The position numbers were made by a program, and so were the translations under genes. DNA of 33,993 bases, taken from Asaia bogorensis. Its GTDB lineage: Bacteria; Pseudomonadota; Alphaproteobacteria; Reyranellales; Reyranellaceae. Numbering within the stretch: the first letter of the stretch is position 1; each line of letters begins with the position of its first letter. The notes under the pieces were generated by a model that searched no databases, was not told where the DNA came from, and was given only the letters and a program-made list of their open reading frames with translations. The stretch spans positions 74,637 through 108,629 of the forward strand of contig CAMDCE010000010.1 of assembly GCA_945889625.1 (NCBI GenBank). The letters are read 5' to 3'. Positions 31,271 to 33,993 of this stretch are shown here, piece by piece.

Positions 31271-32214
31271 CAGGCACCTTGGAAGGACGCTCAGCCATCG
31301 TCACCGGCGCCGGCCGCGGCATCGGCCGCGCCATCGCCGAAGCATTGGTGGCCGAGGGCGCCAGCGTGATCGTGGCCGACAACGGCGCTTCGATCGGCGG
31401 CGACGACAGCGATCCCGCGGTCGCACGCGACGCCGCCAATGCACTGGGCAAGAAGGCGATCGCCTTCTCCGAAAGCGTCGCCTCGCCCGGCGTGGCCAAG
31501 CAGCTCGTCGACCTGGCGATCAAGAATTTCGACGGCATCGACATCGTGGTGAACAATGCCGCGATCCTGCGCGACGCCTTCGTGTTCCGCATGGACCCAC
31601 GCGACTGGGACGCGGTGATCCGCACCAACCTGTCGGCCGCCTTCTACCTGATCAATGCAGCATCCGGCGTGATGCGTGAACAGGGCAAGTCAGGTCGCGG
31701 CGATGCCAAGGATGGGAAGGGGGACGGCTACGACTGGGGCCGCATCGTCAATATCGTCTCCTCGGCCGGGCTCTACGGCAATCTGGGGCAGGCCGCCTAC
31801 GCCAGCGCCAAGGCCGGCTTGTTTGGTCTGACGCGCGTCGCGGCGATGGACCTGCAGCGCGCGCGAATCACGGTGAATGCGGTGGCGCCCTTTGCCAAGA
31901 CACGTGTCACCGACATCATCCAGCCGGCCAACGATGCCCAGAAGTCCTACAAGGAACGTGCGCTGAAGATCGGTGCGCACCACGTCGCCAACCTGGTAAC
32001 AGCGCTGTGCACGCCAGCGGCAAAGAGCATCACCGGCCAGCTGCTTGGCGTGCGCGGCCGCGAGGTCTTCCTGTTCGGCCAGCCGCGCCCCGTGTCCAAG
32101 CTCACGGTCGAAACGCCGGCGACCTTGGCGCAGGACCTCGTGGCCAAGCTCGGCGGCCAGTTCACCGACATGACCACCGACCTCGAAGCCTTCAATACCG
32201 AACCGCTCGTCTAA
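31267..32214 (+). CDS. short-chain dehydrogenase, 17-beta-HSD4/hydroxyacyl-CoA dehydrogenase type
   Basis: The 315-residue protein starts at ATG 31267, overlapping the reductase stop by ATGA. It has TGAGRGIG (13-20), NNAAILRD (96-103), catalytic Ser166, Tyr178 and Lys182 (YASAK). The start LEGRSAIVTGAGRGIGRAIAEALVAEGA with VADNGAS and the extended C-terminal part (about 250-315) resemble the dehydrogenase part of multifunctional enzyme type 2, which oxidises 3-hydroxyacyl-CoA. A charged insert (GKSGRGDAKDGKGDGYDW, about 140-157) precedes the catalytic Ser. It would fit a step after ring or chain oxygenation. Confidence 0.88.
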   Translation: MTGTLEGRSAIVTGAGRGIGRAIAEALVAEGASVIVADNGASIGGDDSDPAVARDAANALGKKAIAFSESVASPGVAKQLVDLAIKNFDGIDIVVNNAAILRDAFVFRMDPRDWDAVIRTNLSAAFYLINAASGVMREQGKSGRGDAKDGKGDGYDWGRIVNIVSSAGLYGNLGQAAYASAKAGLFGLTRVAAMDLQRARITVNAVAPFAKTRVTDIIQPANDAQKSYKERALKIGAHHVANLVTALCTPAAKSITGQLLGVRGREVFLFGQPRPVSKLTVETPATLAQDLVAKLGGQFTDMTTDLEAFNTEPLV

Positions 32215-32228
32215 CGGAGACAGGCCCC

Positions 32229-32945
32229 ATGAACACCAACACCACCGACATCGTCATCAAGACGGTCGAAGAGCTCAAGGGCGCGCCCGAGGAGTATCGC
32301 GACGCCGTCGCCAAGCTGGTGATCAGCCACGCCATCAACGAGCTCTACGGCGCGCAGGTGTTCGACGAGCCGGCCATCGCCTACGCGCCGACGCCCTACG
32401 CCAAGTGGCTGACCTGCCGCGTGGCGATGGAGGAGTACGGCCATCACGTGCGCTTCAAGGGATTGGGCATCCAGATGGGCATCCCCGAGGAACGGATGAT
32501 GCCGGGCGCCGGCAAGAAGCCGTTGTCGATCTTCGAATTCCCGCTCAAGACCTGGGAGGAGTTCGTCGCCATCAAGCTCCTGGCCGATTTGGCCGAGATC
32601 CTGCAGGTCGAGGACCTGTTGCACTGCACCTTCCACCCGCTGCGCAACCTCGCGCGCGCGACCATGCCGGAGGAGCGCTTCCACGCCCAGTTCGGCGAGG
32701 ATTTCTCTGCCGAGCTGGTCAAGACGCCCGACGGCAAGGCGCGCCTGCAAGCGGCAGTGAACGAATACTGGCCCTACCTGCCGTCGTTCTTCGGTGGCTC
32801 GAAGTCGAGGAACAACGAAATCTTTCGCAAGTGGAAGATCAAGCAGCGCACCAACGACGAGATGCGCCATGATTTCGTCAAGCGCGCGACAGAAGTCGCC
32901 GCCAAATACGGCCTCACCTTGCCGGAGGTCCGGCAGGCGGCGTGA
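32229..32945 (+). CDS. PaaA/PaaC-like di-iron ferritin-fold oxygenase subunit
   Basis: The 238-residue protein starts at ATG 32229 after GGAGA. It is all helical, with ferritin-like ligands Glu38, Glu69-x-x-His72 (MEEYGHH), acidic residues in helix 3 (Asp120, Glu123, Glu128) and Glu149-x-x-His152 (EERFHAQFG). The spacing and the words around them are those of PaaA, the catalytic subunit of phenylacetyl-CoA epoxidase. PaaA is about 310 residues and needs PaaC, PaaB and PaaD; none of those is encoded here. The reductase upstream can supply electrons. I take it as the oxygenase of an unstudied small di-iron system; the substrate is probably an acyl- or aroyl-CoA. Confidence 0.88.
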   Translation: MNTNTTDIVIKTVEELKGAPEEYRDAVAKLVISHAINELYGAQVFDEPAIAYAPTPYAKWLTCRVAMEEYGHHVRFKGLGIQMGIPEERMMPGAGKKPLSIFEFPLKTWEEFVAIKLLADLAEILQVEDLLHCTFHPLRNLARATMPEERFHAQFGEDFSAELVKTPDGKARLQAAVNEYWPYLPSFFGGSKSRNNEIFRKWKIKQRTNDEMRHDFVKRATEVAAKYGLTLPEVRQAA

Positions 32946-33412
32946 TCTTCTTCGGCTCGCTGCGAACGGACATACGCGCCGCCTCGTGGTTTGCCGCCCT
33001 GGGCGAAGAGCTGACGGAAGGCGATATCGTCGATGCGCGGGCCTATGGCGATGGCCGCGATGTCGATCACGTCAGATCGTGGCGCGAGGCCGAGGCCTTG
33101 CTGAAATCACCCGACGCCTCGCTCGAATTGTGGGATCGCGACGAGGCGTTGCGGAAAAAATTGTTGGCCGAGGCCGAGGCGCAATATCCCGAGAGGGCGC
33201 TGTGGACCTCGCTCAGCGAACTCACCACCGAGGCGGGCGACCTGGTGCATGGCAAGGCCGCGACCGCCGCGGCACGCATGGGCGGCGCAGCCGCGGCTTC
33301 TATTCACGTCGCCGCCGGCGCAGCCGCGCAGACCGTCTATCAGCTCGCCGTGGCGCGGATGGCGGGAAACGACACTTCGCCCTTCGAAGGCAAGGTCATA
33401 TGCCACCGCTGA
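32942..33412 (+). CDS. unknown protein coupled to the di-iron oxygenase gene
   Basis: The 156-residue protein starts at GTG 32942, overlapping the stop of the di-iron gene by GTGA, so it is translationally coupled. It begins MIFFGSLRTDIRAASWFAALGEELTEGDIVDARAYGDG, has a charged helical middle (WREAEALLKSPDASLELWDRDEALRKKLLAEAEAQ) and an Ala-rich helix with Gly (TAAARMGGAAAASIHVAAGAAAQTVYQLA). No signal peptide or metal motif is seen. I do not recognise the family. By position it could be a small auxiliary subunit of the oxygenase, standing where PaaB or PaaD would be expected. Confidence 0.7.
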   Translation: MIFFGSLRTDIRAASWFAALGEELTEGDIVDARAYGDGRDVDHVRSWREAEALLKSPDASLELWDRDEALRKKLLAEAEAQYPERALWTSLSELTTEAGDLVHGKAATAAARMGGAAAASIHVAAGAAAQTVYQLAVARMAGNDTSPFEGKVICHR

Positions 33413-33843
33413 GGCAATTAGTGACGTAATTGTAATGCCTTAGGAGTTGGGGTGCGGTGCGGGTGGCTCCCGGGGACACACTGGGGACACATCTGCATGA
33501 GTTTCGATGCTTCAGAGGCCACCGCGCCTGATCTATTTGCCTCTACTTTAGAAACGCCCGACGCGTCATTGCTTCGCCATTGTTATCAACGACGACCGGA
33601 CCCGGGACCCAAACTCCTAACTCGTTGTGCCATCACGAAATTTCAGCGACGTGCTCTTGATGCAGTTTGACCCTTTATGGCACCCAGAAATTCCAGGATC
33701 GACCGCATTGTTATTCATTGTTCTCAATGCCGGCGGCGGGGCGCGCAAAGGCCATTTTACAACCGCTAAACCGTTGGCGGCCGGCGCCGCCCTGGTCTAT
33801 GCCCTCAATCCCGGCTGGCAGGCCGCCGAGGTGATCCAGCACC
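33413..33843. other. lower-GC region without a clear gene, containing an imperfect inverted repeat
   Basis: This stretch is visibly less GC-rich than the rest. TTAGGAGTTGGGGT (33440-33453) is repeated inverted at 33607-33620 with one mismatch, and GGGGACACA occurs twice within 20 bases (33474-33491). A frame from 33627 to 33908 (93 residues, containing ALVYALNPGWQAAEVIQHLK) looks protein-like in its second half, but I cannot identify it and it has no ribosome-binding site. The region may be the end of a mobile element. Confidence 0.45.
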
Positions 33844-33993
33844 TCAAGGACTCGGCGGACAAGCTGGCCTCGCTCGCCCTCGTCTGCGAGGACGGCAACC
33901 GTAGGTAGCGTTCGAGTTGAATGGAGGGTCCAGATAGATCAGATCGACGGTCTCGTCTTTGATCGAATCCCGGAGGACCTTGAGGTTATCGCC
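33844..33993 (-). pseudogene. truncated DNA methyltransferase (partial at right edge)
   Basis: On the minus strand from the window edge the frame reads GDNLKVLRDSIKDETVDLIY then LDPPFNSNATY. This is the N-terminal region of site-specific adenine/cytosine-N4 methyltransferases, including the catalytic DPPF motif IV. At 33900 the match breaks off: the next codons give an Arg-rich sequence (GCRPRRRGRARPA) and a stop at 33846-33844, whereas real members continue for 250 or more residues. The gene is therefore cut by a deletion or insertion at about 33900. Confidence 0.7.

Noticed and set aside
33474..33491. GGGGACACA repeats as a possible attachment site of an integrase
   Set aside because: No tRNA or tmRNA end and no integrase gene is visible, so an attachment site cannot be supported.

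Overview
The window reads as one contiguous piece of a high-GC alphaproteobacterial chromosome. A Rhodospirillales/Reyranella-like or Hyphomicrobiales-like origin is my inference. It rests on GC-rich codon use, many GTG starts with GTGA/ATGA stop-start overlaps, the yajC-secD-secF-Mth938 gene order, palindromic RPE-like intergenic repeats, and many solute-binding proteins and aromatic or ureide catabolic genes. No rRNA, tRNA or CRISPR array was seen.

Left edge (1-4800): the end of a RecA-fold/RepA-like ATPase with a C-terminal helix-turn-helix, then a fragment of a tripartite-tricarboxylate (Bug/TctC) receptor, a proline-rich membrane-anchored Cys-rich protein, a large nested palindrome, a VOC-family protein diverging from an orphan TRAP (DctP) receptor, a degraded VapC-like toxin, a glycine-zipper lipoprotein and an HdeA-like periplasmic protein. 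This part carries several gene remnants and looks like an old integration zone.

4797-10695: two divergent units. On the minus strand, a UbiA-family prenyl-phosphate phosphoribosyltransferase is translationally coupled to two FAD aromatic hydroxylases. On the plus strand are DprE1 and DprE2 homologues. UbiA, DprE1 and DprE2 together make up the mycobacterial-type route to decaprenyl-phospho-arabinofuranose, a lipid-linked D-arabinose donor. No arabinosyltransferase is seen nearby. The position equivalent to the mycobacterial benzothiazinone-target Cys is Ala here.

10724-16307: a luciferase-like oxidoreductase bracketed by two RPE-like repeats; a minus-strand set of a squalene/phytoene-synthase-like (NDUFAF6-type) protein, a small unknown and an alpha/beta hydrolase; a PuuD-like membrane protein whose last 11 codons are duplicated between two strong terminators; two tandem 74-residue membrane-protein paralogues; and a secreted protein.

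16403-22335: LysE exporter, the Mth938/NDUFAF3-like gene, secF, secD and yajC (minus strand), divergent from a DUF815 ATPase and a PNPOx-fold flavoprotein.

22381-29206: a tightly coupled catabolic operon: Tat-exported polyamine-type ABC receptor, ATPase, two permeases, an amidohydrolase, a hydantoin-racemase-like protein lacking both catalytic cysteines, and a PuuE-like cofactor-free allantoinase/deacetylase. It probably imports and opens a cyclic ureide or related nitrogen compound.

29203-33412: a MarR regulator and hotdog thioesterase face a reductase, an SDR, a PaaA/PaaC-like di-iron protein and an unknown protein across a TTGTTTG-N5-CAAACAA palindrome. This resembles a stripped-down acyl-CoA epoxidase/oxygenase system.

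Right edge (33413-33993): a lower-GC stretch with an inverted repeat and a truncated DNA methyltransferase, again suggesting mobile DNA.
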